A stretch of DNA of 64,000 nt from Aquimarina mycalae (GCF_029906345.1 NZ_JARYGY010000008.1:245940-309939), one strand, 5' to 3'. Shown: positions 6,986 through 15,078, numbered from the stretch's first letter. A program made the numbers and translations. The notes: generated by a model not told the origin, from the sequence alone.

Positions 6986-8134
6986 TCATTGGAAGCTTTG
7001 AGACCTTTTATTAAGTTGCTTTTTGAATTCTATTGGTGTTATTCCAACTTGTTGTTTGAAAACGCGATTAAAAGTAGCTTTTGAATTAAAGCCTGAATCA
7101 AAAGCAATGGCAAGTAACGTCAATTTCTCAGTAGCACCTTCTTCTAATTTTCTTCTAAAATAATTTACACGATGGGTATTAACGTATTCATAAAAATTAG
7201 AATCTAAACAAATGTTGAGCAAGTGAGATAATTTCTTGTCTGATATATCTAGAATAACTGCTGTTTCTTTTAAAGAAAGGTGTTGCTTTTTGAAAAGCTC
7301 TTGTTCTTTAAATACGATCTCTAATTGAGTTTTAAGTTTTATAAATTCTTTTGATTCACAATTGAAAAAAGATGTAGTTTTGATTTTTTGTTGTTGAGAA
7401 TTTTGCTCTTTAATAGATGTTAGCGAGACTTCTGAGATTAAGAAGACATGCATTTGGTTTATTCCGTAATAACCGATGTACCAAATTAGCAAAACTAAAT
7501 AGAAGAGGTTTGTATATACTAATAAATAAATAGGATAGGCAATGAGCAAAAGCCCACTAATCACGTCTATGACTAAGAAGAGAATAAATCCTCGAATCCA
7601 AGTAGAAAGCCATTTTAAGTCTAATGTATTTATATTAGCATAATTGTTTTTAACCAATCTTCTATAACGTTTCAATAGCTTATGGCTTAGAAAAAGGTAG
7701 TAGCCTAAGTGTAAAATACTTAGAAAAGGGATTAAGAATGAAATGATTTGAAAAACACTTGTTTTATTGTCTAAAGACAACCCAAAAGCATATTGAGGTA
7801 TACTATAGATAAAAAAAGCGATCCCAAAAGGAAATAGGCTTTTTATAAATCTTTTATAATCAATCTCAGATGTATAGATGGTTTTGATATATTGGAAAAT
7901 ACAAGTTCCTAAGGCAAAAGGAGTAATAACTCCTAATGGCGATATTATGTTAACCAAAAAATCCCATTTTAGATACGATGAAGCATAGGTAATAAACAAG
8001 AGTAAAAAGGCTAAAAGATTACTAGCTAGAATTTTATTAGCCTCTATTTTTTTCCAAGTCCTACTTAACAATAGAATTAGGAAAAGAATAGTACTAATTC
8101 CAGAGTAAGTCAAAAAGATAGCGAGGTCTTTCAA
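6986..8134 (-). CDS. Polytopic AraC-family transcriptional regulator
   Basis: This 382-residue protein has about seven membrane segments in residues 1 to 230, a linker, and a C-terminal AraC-type double helix-turn-helix (about 280 to 378). The second helix-turn-helix carries the family signature: Ile-Ala-Phe-Asp-Ser-Gly-Phe-Asn-Ser-Lys-Ala-Thr-Phe-Asn-Arg-Val-Phe-Lys followed by Gly-Ile-Thr-Pro. Such 7TM-AraC proteins are common in Bacteroidetes and presumably sense a membrane or periplasmic signal. The start is a TTG at 8134 within a continuous frame, and no better ATG is seen before the first membrane helix. It leads a cassette whose second gene is a CPBP protease. Confidence 0.87.
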   Translation of the reverse strand: MKDLAIFLTYSGISTILFLILLLSRTWKKIEANKILASNLLAFLLLFITYASSYLKWDFLVNIISPLGVITPFALGTCIFQYIKTIYTSEIDYKRFIKSLFPFGIAFFIYSIPQYAFGLSLDNKTSVFQIISFLIPFLSILHLGYYLFLSHKLLKRYRRLVKNNYANINTLDLKWLSTWIRGFILFLVIDVISGLLLIAYPIYLLVYTNLFYLVLLIWYIGYYGINQMHVFLISEVSLTSIKEQNSQQQKIKTTSFFNCESKEFIKLKTQLEIVFKEQELFKKQHLSLKETAVILDISDKKLSHLLNICLDSNFYEYVNTHRVNYFRRKLEEGATEKLTLLAIAFDSGFNSKATFNRVFKQQVGITPIEFKKQLNKRSQSFQ

Positions 8135-8159
8135 AATAGCGTATTTCTTTTTTAATGTT

Positions 8160-8212
8160 TTACAACGGTTAATGTAAAATGCGTTTTAATGTATTTTTAC
8201 ATAGTGTTGTAT
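8160..8212 (-). repeat. Minimal attC-like palindromic element 6
   Basis: At about 53 bp this is the shortest element. The left arm TACAACGGTTAATGTAAAAT folds on the right arm GTATTTTTACATAGTGTTGT, with mismatched bases near the core. The cores are TACAAC and GTTGTA. Its size is that of a classical short attC. Confidence 0.75.
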
Positions 8213-8213
8213 T

Positions 8214-9068
8214 TTAGTTTTTAATTTCCATACTTTCATCTATCCACTCTAAAGTATCCCAATTTTTGTTTTCTAACATATTCATAGCCTTTTTATATAC
8301 CTTAAGATGATTCTCATGATTATTAGATAATATGTTTGAATATGCGTTATTTGGATTGTTCAGTTCATTAATTGCATATTGCAGGTTAGTTTTAGCTTTT
8401 TTTGTATCTCCTTCACAATACAACATCCAAGCATAATTATAGTAATCTTCTGGATGATTAGATTCTTGATTAGAGATATCAATATGTGAAGTTTGAAATA
8501 ATTTACTTTCTTTAGTTATAAAGGATAAAGAAAAAAGTAAGATAATTATTCCAAGTACTGCTTTACTAATAGAAAATACGTCTTTTTTCTTTAAAATTAT
8601 AAATAAGGCGGTAGCTATTGTTAAAAAAGCTGAAATGATTAGTCCTTTTGAACCTGGCCAAAACAAGACTTTAAAACAATAAGTTAAGCTACAAAATCCA
8701 ATAGTTGCAAATAGAATCGATTCAGATATTTTAATCTTTTTAATGATTGAGTATATTAAAATAGGAATCGAAATAAGAAGCAAAATCTGACTTCCAATAA
8801 TTATCATTGAATTACCAAAAGGCCAAGTCATTAGTCTAAATAGGACTCCAAAAATTAGTGGAATTGAAATTAACATCATTACAGACTCTATTCTATTTTG
8901 TTTCTTTACAAAAGCTATAATACTATAAAATGGAATTAAAATAACCATAATCAACACTCCTAATATTATTAGTTCATTACCACCTCTAAATGGAAGTAAT
9001 GTTCTAGAAACTATGCCTAAGAGTGTTAATCCAAAAGAAAATAAGAGAATGTATTTGAGTATTTTCAT
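8214..9068 (-). CDS. Polytopic membrane protein with a short TPR-like C-terminus
   Basis: This 284-residue protein has about seven hydrophobic segments (residues 7-25, 32-53, 63-82, 87-108, 117-135, 140-160 and 168-185). A soluble tail of about 95 residues follows, including Tyr-Asn-Tyr-Ala-Trp-Met-Leu-Tyr-Cys-Glu-Gly-Asp-Thr-Lys-Lys-Ala-Lys, which is typical of a TPR unit. No family is recognised. It is the only gene between the minimal element 6 and element 7, so it is a single-gene cassette. Confidence 0.65.
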   Translation of the reverse strand: MKILKYILLFSFGLTLLGIVSRTLLPFRGGNELIILGVLIMVILIPFYSIIAFVKKQNRIESVMMLISIPLIFGVLFRLMTWPFGNSMIIIGSQILLLISIPILIYSIIKKIKISESILFATIGFCSLTYCFKVLFWPGSKGLIISAFLTIATALFIILKKKDVFSISKAVLGIIILLFSLSFITKESKLFQTSHIDISNQESNHPEDYYNYAWMLYCEGDTKKAKTNLQYAINELNNPNNAYSNILSNNHENHLKVYKKAMNMLENKNWDTLEWIDESMEIKN

Positions 9069-9097
9069 TATTCGATTTTTTTAATATTAATTACACA

Positions 9098-9205
9098 CAA
9101 CGGTTTGTATGAACGGTATCGGATTTTTACTCACGAACCTTTGTTTTATGTTTATACTTTTGCTTTATTATTTAGACCGTTATTACTTGTACACATTGTT
9201 AGCCG
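9098..9205 (-). repeat. attC-like palindromic element 7
   Basis: The left end ACAACGGTTTGTATGAACGG pairs with the right end TTACTTGTACACATTGTTAG. The right core GTTAGC includes the stop codon of the HxlR gene. Confidence 0.75.
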
Positions 9206-9531
9206 TTGTTTTTCTTCATCATTTCAGTTCCGAACGTTTTGATCTGATCAATAATTGGTAAAACACTCTTTCCATTCTCTGTTAGGGAATATTCCACTTT
9301 TGGCGGAATCTCTTTGTAAGCCTTTCGATTCAGGATGCCAAATCCTACGAGTTTTTTCAATTCTTGAATGAGCATCTTTTCACTAATTTCGGGTATTAGT
9401 CGTTTAAGTTCTCCAAAACGCCTTTTATCAAGTCCAATTTCCTTTACCACCAACAAACTCCATTTTCCACCAATAATTCCCAATGCGTGGCTAACGGGGC
9501 AGTCAGAATATTTTTTTTCACTTTTTTTCAT
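9199..9531 (-). CDS. HxlR-family winged helix-turn-helix regulator
   Basis: This 110-residue protein is full length for the family. It opens with the HxlR signature Cys-Pro-Val-Ser-His-Ala-Leu-Gly-Ile-Ile-Gly-Gly-Lys-Trp and continues with Arg-Arg-Phe-Gly-Glu-Leu-Lys-Arg. The wing region is Pro-Pro-Lys-Val-Glu-Tyr-Ser-Leu-Thr. Members often sense electrophiles or redox stress through the conserved N-terminal Cys, which is present here. It is divergent from an NmrA-like gene, and a 12-bp inverted repeat lies between them, so it very probably represses that gene and perhaps itself. The last residues (Asn-Asn-Gly, stop) are encoded in the palindromic element. Confidence 0.92.
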   Translation of the reverse strand: MKKSEKKYSDCPVSHALGIIGGKWSLLVVKEIGLDKRRFGELKRLIPEISEKMLIQELKKLVGFGILNRKAYKEIPPKVEYSLTENGKSVLPIIDQIKTFGTEMMKKNNG

Positions 9532-9574
9532 CTCTATGAGCCTGATATTCAGTAATTTTTACTTGTAGGTTAGT

Positions 9575-9611
9575 ACCATACTTTTAGGTAGGTACTTGAT
9601 AAAAGTATGGT
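9575..9611. promoter_or_regulatory. Probable HxlR operator: 12-bp perfect inverted repeat
   Basis: ACCATACTTTTA (9575-9586) and TAAAAGTATGGT (9600-9611) are perfect inverted repeats with a 13-base spacer. They lie in the divergent gap between the HxlR gene and the NmrA-like gene. The right half falls in the spacer of the plus-strand promoter, where a bound repressor would block transcription. Confidence 0.75.
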
Positions 9612-9626
9612 AAATATATAATTTTG
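9596..9626 (+). promoter_or_regulatory. Bacteroidetes-type promoter for the NmrA-like gene
   Basis: A TTG at 9596-9598 is followed by exactly 20 bases and TAATTTTG (a match to TAnnTTTG) at 9619-9626. The start codon at 9652 would have a leader of about 20 bases. The promoter overlaps the right half of the operator. Confidence 0.75.
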
Positions 9627-9651
9627 CCTTTGAATTTTAAAATCAATCATT

Positions 9652-10536
9652 ATGTCAAAGAAAGTTTTTGTTTTAGGTGCTAGAGGTATTCAAGGTTCAG
9701 CAATTGCTAAGAGGATCATTTTGAATGGTCATACTGTAAACACTTTATCATCCGATACAAACAGTGCGGAACTCTTGGACGGAATCGAATCTTATTCAGG
9801 AGATTTGAGTAATAAACCTTCTATTGCAAAGGCCTTAGAAAATGTTGATGTTGCTATTTATACTTTCCCGTTGATTTTTGATATGGATAAAGCTACATCA
9901 TTTACTCAAAACTTTATTGATGCGGCCAAACAGCAAAATATACCGTTTGTTATTTTCAATTCAAGTTTTGACCTCCCTGAAAACAAAATTAGTTTTTTGG
10001 GTATGGATATCAAATATGAGATACAGAAGCAATTTGAAAAGTCTGGACTGGAAGTATTGACATTAATGCCAGATATTTATTTAAATAATCTTGCTGCTCC
10101 CTGGTCAATACCTTTGGTTGTCGAAAAAAATATTTTGCCTTACCCAATAGAATCAGATAAAAAAGTTCCGTGGATTAGTCATCAAGATTTAGCTCGATTT
10201 ATAACTTCTGCAATTGAAAAACCTGAACTTGCTGGACAAAAGTTGCCAATTGGTGGAACTTTATTGTCAGGAGAAGAAATTGCAGCATCTATTTCGGATC
10301 ATTTGGACCAAGAAATCAAATTTATTAGCTTAAAACCTGATGATTTTGAGAAGCAACTAATACCTGCTTTTGGTGAGTTGAATGCAAAAGAGATTTCTAA
10401 TTTATATCGTTATGTTGAAAAGGAAAGAGAGCATTTGATTCATAAGTCTTTTTCCAGAACTCAAGAATTGCTTGGTATTCAACCAATGACTATAAAACAA
10501 TGGGTTGAATCAGTGGATTGGGTCAGTTCTAAGTAA
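9652..10536 (+). CDS. NmrA/atypical SDR family NAD(P)-binding oxidoreductase
   Basis: This 294-residue soluble protein has an N-terminal Rossmann fold: Val-Phe-Val-Leu-Gly-Ala-Arg-Gly-Ile-Gln-Gly-Ser at residues 5 to 16 gives the GxxGxxG dinucleotide site. It is close to the usual length of NmrA-like or NAD(P)H-dehydrogenase-type atypical SDRs. Further marks are Val-Ala-Ile-Tyr-Thr-Phe-Pro near 70, Phe-Asn-Ser-Ser-Phe near 105, and a C-terminal substrate domain. These proteins bind or reduce quinone-like or other electrophilic compounds. It is divergent from an HxlR regulator with a shared operator, a common arrangement for electrophile-responsive modules. It is the only plus-strand gene in the cassette array. 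Confidence 0.85.
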   Translation: MSKKVFVLGARGIQGSAIAKRIILNGHTVNTLSSDTNSAELLDGIESYSGDLSNKPSIAKALENVDVAIYTFPLIFDMDKATSFTQNFIDAAKQQNIPFVIFNSSFDLPENKISFLGMDIKYEIQKQFEKSGLEVLTLMPDIYLNNLAAPWSIPLVVEKNILPYPIESDKKVPWISHQDLARFITSAIEKPELAGQKLPIGGTLLSGEEIAASISDHLDQEIKFISLKPDDFEKQLIPAFGELNAKEISNLYRYVEKEREHLIHKSFSRTQELLGIQPMTIKQWVESVDWVSSK

Positions 10537-10537
10537 T

Positions 10538-10733
10538 AGCTAATGTTTCATGTATGAAACGTAGCGTGTAAAAAGATACTACATTTACGGATTAACACAG
10601 AGCTGAATTTTTATATTTTGTTTTAACTTTTTAGTTTTAAAGCTAAATTAAAAGTTTAGCGATCTTCGTAAATAAGAACAAATCTTTTCATTTTGTACTT
10701 ATTAGCTATTTTTTATACACCTTATTATCTTAT
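10538..10733 (-). repeat. attC-like palindromic element 8 (family C)
   Basis: The left end is AGCTAATGTTTCATGTATGA, and the body includes GATACTACATTTACGG and TTATATTTTGTTTTAAC, as in the element at 5071. The right end, TATACACCTTATTATC, departs from the usual GTT core. It begins directly after the stop of the plus-strand NmrA-like gene. Confidence 0.7.
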
Positions 10734-11404
10734 GTTTTTTTATTAATCCAGTTCAAAATTTTTTCAGACTCAACAAAGTTTGCAATTACTTTTTCTACTC
10801 CCATATTCTTTAACTTTCGATTTTTTTTAAAGTCTACGCCAATAAAGTCAATTCCAAGTGTCTGAGTTGTTTTATAGTCCCAGAGTCCATCTCCGAAATA
10901 AGTAATAGATTCAAATTCACTGACATTATTTTTTTTCAAAGCGTCTTTGATTACGAATTCAATGATTTCACCTCTTTTGTAGTGATCGTTTGAAGATTTA
11001 AAAATGTAATCATTTAAATTTAGACCAACTGAATTACATTTTAATTCAGCAGTTTCTTTCCAACCACCAGTTGCAAAACCAATTTCAAAATCTGGTTTAA
11101 TTGAAATCAGTTTTATAAATGATAAAGATTTTTCAATTTCAGTAAATTGTTGAGTATGGTTTATTAATAAGCTCTTGAAATATGATTTTATATTTTCTAT
11201 GTCTTCTTTTTTTGGTTCTCGATTAAACCATTTTTGAAAAATTTCAATTGTCAATCCAGTATCGGTTACATTCTTAAAATCATTCCAGTCCACATTGGTT
11301 AAGTCAATTTTAAACAAATCTTTAAAAGTTTTAATAAAGCACTTGTCATCTGCATTTACAGAATCTAAAATTGTTCCATCTATGTCAAATATTATTAGTT
11401 TCAT
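10730..11404 (-). CDS. HAD-family hydrolase (phosphoglycolate-phosphatase-like)
   Basis: This 224-residue soluble protein carries the HAD motif I Asp-Ile-Asp-Gly-Thr (Asp7 nucleophile, Asp9) right at the N-terminus. A helical cap domain follows at about 15 to 90, then motif II Phe-Ala-Thr-Gly-Gly near 115, a motif III Lys, and motif IV Tyr-Phe-Gly-Asp-Gly-Leu-Trp-Asp near 170 to 177. It is therefore probably an active small-molecule phosphatase of subfamily I. The substrate cannot be inferred. It is a single-gene cassette between elements 8 and 9, and its stop overlaps element 8. Confidence 0.88.
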   Translation of the reverse strand: MKLIIFDIDGTILDSVNADDKCFIKTFKDLFKIDLTNVDWNDFKNVTDTGLTIEIFQKWFNREPKKEDIENIKSYFKSLLINHTQQFTEIEKSLSFIKLISIKPDFEIGFATGGWKETAELKCNSVGLNLNDYIFKSSNDHYKRGEIIEFVIKDALKKNNVSEFESITYFGDGLWDYKTTQTLGIDFIGVDFKKNRKLKNMGVEKVIANFVESEKILNWINKKT

Positions 11405-11409
11405 TTAAT

Positions 11410-11605
11410 GTTGGGTAACGTTTAGCTATGTTCATTGTAGAATCAAAAAATCATTAGTTTTCGAACAAGCACTTAGTCAAAGTTTATATTTTGTTTTTAT
11501 ATTTTCTAAAATACTAAATTTAAATCTTTGGCGACAAACCAAATAGGCGAGGGCTTTTCGATTAAACCTAAACTCCGCATTATCGCATAGGTGTTGTTAC
11601 CCAAC
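11410..11605 (-). repeat. attC-like palindromic element 9
   Basis: The extreme ends are GTTGGGTAAC (11410-11419) and GTTACCCAAC (11596-11605), exact reverse complements, with paired arms inside. The body partly resembles family C (TTTATATTTTGTTTTTA). The right core contains the stop codon of the 11597 gene. Confidence 0.85.
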
Positions 11606-11944
11606 GTTTTTTATTCCAATTCTGTCTTCAATCCAATCGTGGAAATATATTACTAAACCAATAAAGAGATGGAAACCAATTAATATTTGTCCTAGTAATT
11701 CTTCTGAACCTCTAGAATACATTCCAAATAATCCTATGAGAATATGATAAGCTGTCAATAAGAAAAGTCCAGCATTAGATGTACTATTCAAAACCCAAAA
11801 GATTAATATAAGTTGAATTGTTAATCGACCAATTTGAGTCGGTAGTCTTTCTCCTCCGATTTTATTGTAAACTAAAATCATCAAAATGATTTCAACTATG
11901 ACTGTTAAAACTATGGCTGAAATTAAAACGGGTCTATCTTTCAT
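11597..11944 (-). CDS. Small polytopic membrane protein, unknown function
   Basis: This 115-residue protein has four hydrophobic segments (about residues 6-23, 38-52, 56-72 and 82-100) and a charged C-terminus (His-Asp-Trp-Ile-Glu-Asp-Arg). No family is recognised. The C-terminal Asn-Val-Gly and stop are encoded by the core of the palindromic element (GTTGGGTAA read on the minus strand). It follows the 11998 gene by about 50 bases with no element in between, so the two form a two-gene cassette. Confidence 0.6.
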   Translation of the reverse strand: MKDRPVLISAIVLTVIVEIILMILVYNKIGGERLPTQIGRLTIQLILIFWVLNSTSNAGLFLLTAYHILIGLFGMYSRGSEELLGQILIGFHLFIGLVIYFHDWIEDRIGIKNVG

Positions 11945-11997
11945 CTACTGTCTCTATATAATTTCTTCCTATGTTGGTGTTTATATTTCCACATTCT

Positions 11998-12501
11998 TTA
12001 TCTTAATTTACCTAAAAACTTATTCAGTTCGTGTCTAATTCCACCAAGTTCCCAATTCACATCAAATTTTTTCTCAGGTTCGTTTGAGTTTAGTGATTTA
12101 GTTACATAAAAAGGTCGAGCAACTTTGCAATGTAGCATTGGCTCGTTATTTATTATTTTTGGATAAAAATCTGCTGTATGTGAGGTTTTTAAAAAGTATC
12201 TAATTTCGATTATGGTTTTATTCGGTAATGATTTATATATGTATAGGTTTATGTCATAAAGATTTTCATAAATTACAGTCAATTCAGCTACAATTTCGCT
12301 CAACGATTTGGGAGATTTTTTGTCATTAACTCGTTTCCGAATTTTAGCACGTTCAAAATAATTCTCCCCAACAGTTTCGTCAATTTCCGACATTATATAT
12401 TCACAGTTTCTCGATATTTTATTCCAACAAATATCAGTTGCCATATCAATAAGACTTGATGTAGCATCTGAAATTTTATTTTCGAGTTCTGTTTTTTTCA
12501 T
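11998..12501 (-). CDS. Hypothetical soluble protein
   Basis: This is a 167-residue soluble protein of mixed helices and strands with no recognised family. I place the start at the ATG at 12501 (Met-Lys-Lys-Thr-Glu-Leu-Glu-Asn-Lys). The frame extends 4 codons further to a TTG, but that lies in the core of element 10. The middle (Ala-Glu-Leu-Thr-Val-Ile-Tyr-Glu-Asn-Leu-Tyr) is helical, and the C-terminal half has a Trp-Glu-Leu-Gly-Gly-Ile-Arg-His motif. It is the first gene of a two-gene cassette, followed by a small membrane protein. An immunity or toxin role is possible but unsupported. Confidence 0.6.
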   Translation of the reverse strand: MKKTELENKISDATSSLIDMATDICWNKISRNCEYIMSEIDETVGENYFERAKIRKRVNDKKSPKSLSEIVAELTVIYENLYDINLYIYKSLPNKTIIEIRYFLKTSHTADFYPKIINNEPMLHCKVARPFYVTKSLNSNEPEKKFDVNWELGGIRHELNKFLGKLR

Positions 12502-12505
12502 AATG

Positions 12506-12697
12506 TTGTACAACGTCTCGTATAAGAAAAGTAGTACATAATAATCGATGCGTTTCGGATCGGTACTAAGCCAAATATAAATATTTTGAATTTATCATTT
12601 TTCGTAAATGCAAATTTTATAGTAGGCGATTTTGCAAATAGATACAGACCTTTTGATTAAGCTCAAAAACCCCTGTGTTTTCTTATACATTGTTATC
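12506..12697 (-). repeat. attC-like palindromic element 10 (family A)
   Basis: The left end is GTTGTACAACGTCTCGTATA and the right end TTCTTATACATTGTTATC. The body is nearly identical to the element at 5908. The right arm contains the stop codon of the 12683 gene. Confidence 0.88.
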
Positions 12698-13378
12698 TCT
12701 TGGCTTTTTATTTCGGTTTATTATCAGTTTGTTAGAATCGTTGGAGTATTGAATTAAGAATTTATGATTACTTAACACTTGAGTTGCTTTGAACATATTT
12801 ACAGATTCATTGTTCAGAATAGTTTTTATTTTAGTCAATGAGTCTGTCGTATTAATGAATTGTAAAAGATAGTAGTTGTCGATTACACCAAATTCAAGAT
12901 TATTGTTAATCTTAATATCTAAAAATTGTCCAGTTTTTTCATTTTTAAAAGAGCATCCAATTCCATGAAAATGATAATTCCATTCATTATCTATTTGTCC
13001 TCTTTGTTTATTATTTTTTTTAGTTTTGAATTCGTATAATTCACTAGGATTATTTAAATCAATTTTGAATTTAATACTCATCGTATTCATCAGATGATGA
13101 GCTGTCTTGTCAAAAAGCTCGATAGAGTTATAAAATTCGCTAATATTTTCAAGCACAATTTGGGTAGAAATACTTTTACCTATAATAAGCGTGCTTTTGT
13201 GTTTAATCTCACTTATACAGAAATTTGGCATTTCATTTTGTAATCGAATAACGTAATCATTTTCGAAATTCCCTGATTCAAGCTTTATTGTCAAATTTTT
13301 AAATTCAGAAAGTAACTCATTCAATTCACTTATTTCAGGTAATTCATTTTGAGATTTTACTATCAGATTTTTATTCAT
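12683..13378 (-). CDS. Hypothetical soluble protein
   Basis: This 231-residue soluble protein has no recognised family, signal or membrane segment. The N-terminal half is helical and charged. The middle has a Trp-Asn-Tyr-His-Phe-His-Gly-Ile-Gly-Cys-Ser-Phe stretch followed by Asp-Ile-Lys-Ile-Asn-Asn-Asn. The latter resembles small Bacteroidetes proteins with a histidine-rich central strand, but nothing catalytic can be claimed. Its final residues (Asp-Asn-Asn-Val, stop) are encoded inside element 10. It is a single-gene cassette. Confidence 0.6.
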   Translation of the reverse strand: MNKNLIVKSQNELPEISELNELLSEFKNLTIKLESGNFENDYVIRLQNEMPNFCISEIKHKSTLIIGKSISTQIVLENISEFYNSIELFDKTAHHLMNTMSIKFKIDLNNPSELYEFKTKKNNKQRGQIDNEWNYHFHGIGCSFKNEKTGQFLDIKINNNLEFGVIDNYYLLQFINTTDSLTKIKTILNNESVNMFKATQVLSNHKFLIQYSNDSNKLIINRNKKPRDNNV

Positions 13379-13386
13379 AGGCTTGA

Positions 13387-13559
13387 AGATAACGTTTAAT
13401 ATATGTGTCGTAGCAGGGTAAAATGTTACCTTGTTTGTTGATTTTTCTACGAATTGGCGGCTAACTTTTCCATTCAGTAAGCATTATGTCTTACCAAATA
13501 CACAAGAACCATTCGATTCATAACTTAGCTGCTATGATAACATATATCGTGTTGTAGGT
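13387..13559 (-). repeat. attC-like palindromic element 11 (family B)
   Basis: The left end ATAACGTTTAATATATGTGT pairs with the right end ATGATAACATATATCGTGTT. It has the family-B body (TTACCTTG, then GGCTAACTTTT, then AAGCATTATG). Confidence 0.88.
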
Positions 13560-13562
13560 AGT

Positions 13563-14231
13563 TTATTTATTATAATTTAGTTCTTTGTATTTATAGATAT
13601 AATATATAGTGACTATCGCAATTAAATTCACTCCGAAAAACATATTATATTCAGATTCTGATACTCCAAGAACAAATGACATTCCTGGTTGAATATCAAC
13701 CTCCAAACTTAATTCTTCTGTAACTATTAATCCCAAAGATAATAGGGTATAGTATTTGAAGCCATAACTAAAAATTTGGAATTTTATAATTTGAAAAGCT
13801 TGATTAATAATAGATAATAATATTCCATTTTTTTTCTCCTTTAAGAATAAATATCCTGCAATTATTGAAAAGGCAGCAAGGAACAGCAAAAATATTTGAG
13901 TAATAGTTTTAAATTGAAACGGTGAAATAAAAAAAGAAGATAAAATTAAGAACACTCCTCCTACAATTTGATATATTCCGACAATCTTTGGTGTTAGTTT
14001 AAGAATTTTTTGATTCCTTTTTTCATTTAGTGTTTTTTGATGAGTTTCTTTGCTAAGTCGTTCATCAAAAATTTCTTTCCTAATTTCCTCTAATTTTATA
14101 TCCCTAGATTCGGCTACGTCAATGACAGCGTCTATAGCATCTTTTTGGTACTGGTGTCTTTTTTTAAGAATAGCTATCAATTCCTTGTCCGGTAATTCGT
14201 TCATTCTTTTTTTAAAAGATTCTTTACTCAT
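13563..14231 (-). CDS. Hypothetical membrane protein with a charged N-terminus
   Basis: In this 222-residue protein, residues 1 to 75 form a soluble, highly charged helical region (Lys-Arg-Met-Asn-Glu-Leu-Pro-Asp-Lys-Glu-Leu-Ile-Ala-Ile-Leu). Four or five membrane segments follow at about 87-105, 113-130, 140-158 and 195-212. The N-terminal helix resembles a degenerate sensor or adaptor segment, but no family is recognised. It is a single-gene cassette between elements 11 and 12. Confidence 0.6.
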   Translation of the reverse strand: MSKESFKKRMNELPDKELIAILKKRHQYQKDAIDAVIDVAESRDIKLEEIRKEIFDERLSKETHQKTLNEKRNQKILKLTPKIVGIYQIVGGVFLILSSFFISPFQFKTITQIFLLFLAAFSIIAGYLFLKEKKNGILLSIINQAFQIIKFQIFSYGFKYYTLLSLGLIVTEELSLEVDIQPGMSFVLGVSESEYNMFFGVNLIAIVTIYYIYKYKELNYNK

Positions 14232-14244
14232 AAATCTGTTCTAA

Positions 14245-14328
14245 AAATTTGACGGTCTTTCCAAATAATACTAAACCTGACGATTTAACATTTAATAATT
14301 ATGTTTTATACACCATGTTGTACACAGT
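14245..14328 (-). repeat. Degenerate attC-like element 12
   Basis: Only the right end is well preserved (TTTTATACACCATGTTGTAC), and the left arm is not convincing. The right core GTTGTACACAGTG is complementary to the left core of element 13 at 12 of 13 positions. Confidence 0.4.
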
Positions 14329-14329
14329 G

Positions 14330-14896
14330 CTATTTTTTTATTCGTCTAAAAACTCCTTCATAAAACTGACCAGTTTCAACATCTTTTTCTGAGAACTGAA
14401 CAGATTTCATATGATATTCATCATCATTTATCCATTTGTAATTATAAATCCGATAAGTTCCTTCTGGTTCTCCTTCAAAAAACAGTTTTAATTTAACGTC
14501 TCCGTTTGCGTTAATTGTTCCTTTTCCATTTCCAGCTCTTATAGTTCCAAAACTTGATAAATGATAAATTTCCTTTGTATTTGGATTATAAGACCAAAAT
14601 ATATGTCCATTAGGTTGAGGTCCGTCGATAATTGATAACAAACTATTGTCGGTATTTATTTCTTGTGAGGTAGTGTGATGATTTGGAATTTTTATAGTTT
14701 CAGTTCCGTTTCCCCAATTATGAGTCCAATCATCATTTTTGAGAGTCCATTCTCCAATGAATTTTTCAAATGGATTTTGTTTTGTTTCTTTTTTAGTTCT
14801 ACCATTAGATTCAAATTCAATCGAGGTTTTTTGTGTATATCCAGTTAGTGAAAATACTGCAAAGATTAGAAATAAGATTTTTTTTATCAGCTTCAT
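14330..14896 (-). CDS. Secreted hypothetical protein, DUF1579-like
   Basis: This 188-residue protein has a Sec signal peptide (residues 1 to 21, Lys-Lys-Ile-Leu-Phe-Leu-Ile-Phe-Ala-Val-Phe then Gly-Tyr-Thr-Gln). The mature part begins with Phe-Ile-Gly-Glu-Trp-Thr-Leu-Lys-Asn-Asp-Asp-Trp, typical of the small lipocalin-like DUF1579 family. It alternates strands with aromatic residues and Gly-Asn-Gly turns. It probably binds a small hydrophobic ligand in the periplasm, but this is inferred from the fold only. It is a single-gene cassette. Confidence 0.65.
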   Translation of the reverse strand: MKLIKKILFLIFAVFSLTGYTQKTSIEFESNGRTKKETKQNPFEKFIGEWTLKNDDWTHNWGNGTETIKIPNHHTTSQEINTDNSLLSIIDGPQPNGHIFWSYNPNTKEIYHLSSFGTIRAGNGKGTINANGDVKLKLFFEGEPEGTYRIYNYKWINDDEYHMKSVQFSEKDVETGQFYEGVFRRIKK

Positions 14897-14927
14897 TATT
14901 TAGGGATATTATTTAAGTCTTACATTG

Positions 14928-15078
14928 TGTACAACATCTCGTATAAGAAACGTAGGGCAGGTGATAAGCGATACGTTTCGGCTTGGGACTAAGCCAAATA
15001 TAATATTTTTCGACTTTATAAATATACACAGGCTTTTCGATTTAACACAAACGCTCTATGTATTTTATACCTTGTTGC
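14928..15078 (-). repeat. attC-like palindromic element 13 (family A)
   Basis: The left end is TGTGTACAACATCTCGTATA and the right end TATTTTATACCTTGTTGCC. It has a shortened family-A body (CGATACGTTTCGG, ACTAAGCCAAATATAA). The right arm carries the stop of the 15065 gene. Confidence 0.82.

Noticed and set aside
9096..9210. A tyrosine recombinase or integrase gene within the array
   Set aside because: None of the proteins in 1 to 24 kb shows the Arg...His-x-x-Arg...Tyr pattern. The gap positions are filled by elements.
12499..12513. An N-terminal extension of the 11998 gene starting at a TTG
   Set aside because: The extension is encoded by the core of the palindromic element, and a good ATG lies 4 codons downstream. 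The same reasoning moved the start of the 16859 gene to 17722; the 16036 gene was moved to the ATG at 16692 simply because ATG is preferred over TTG.
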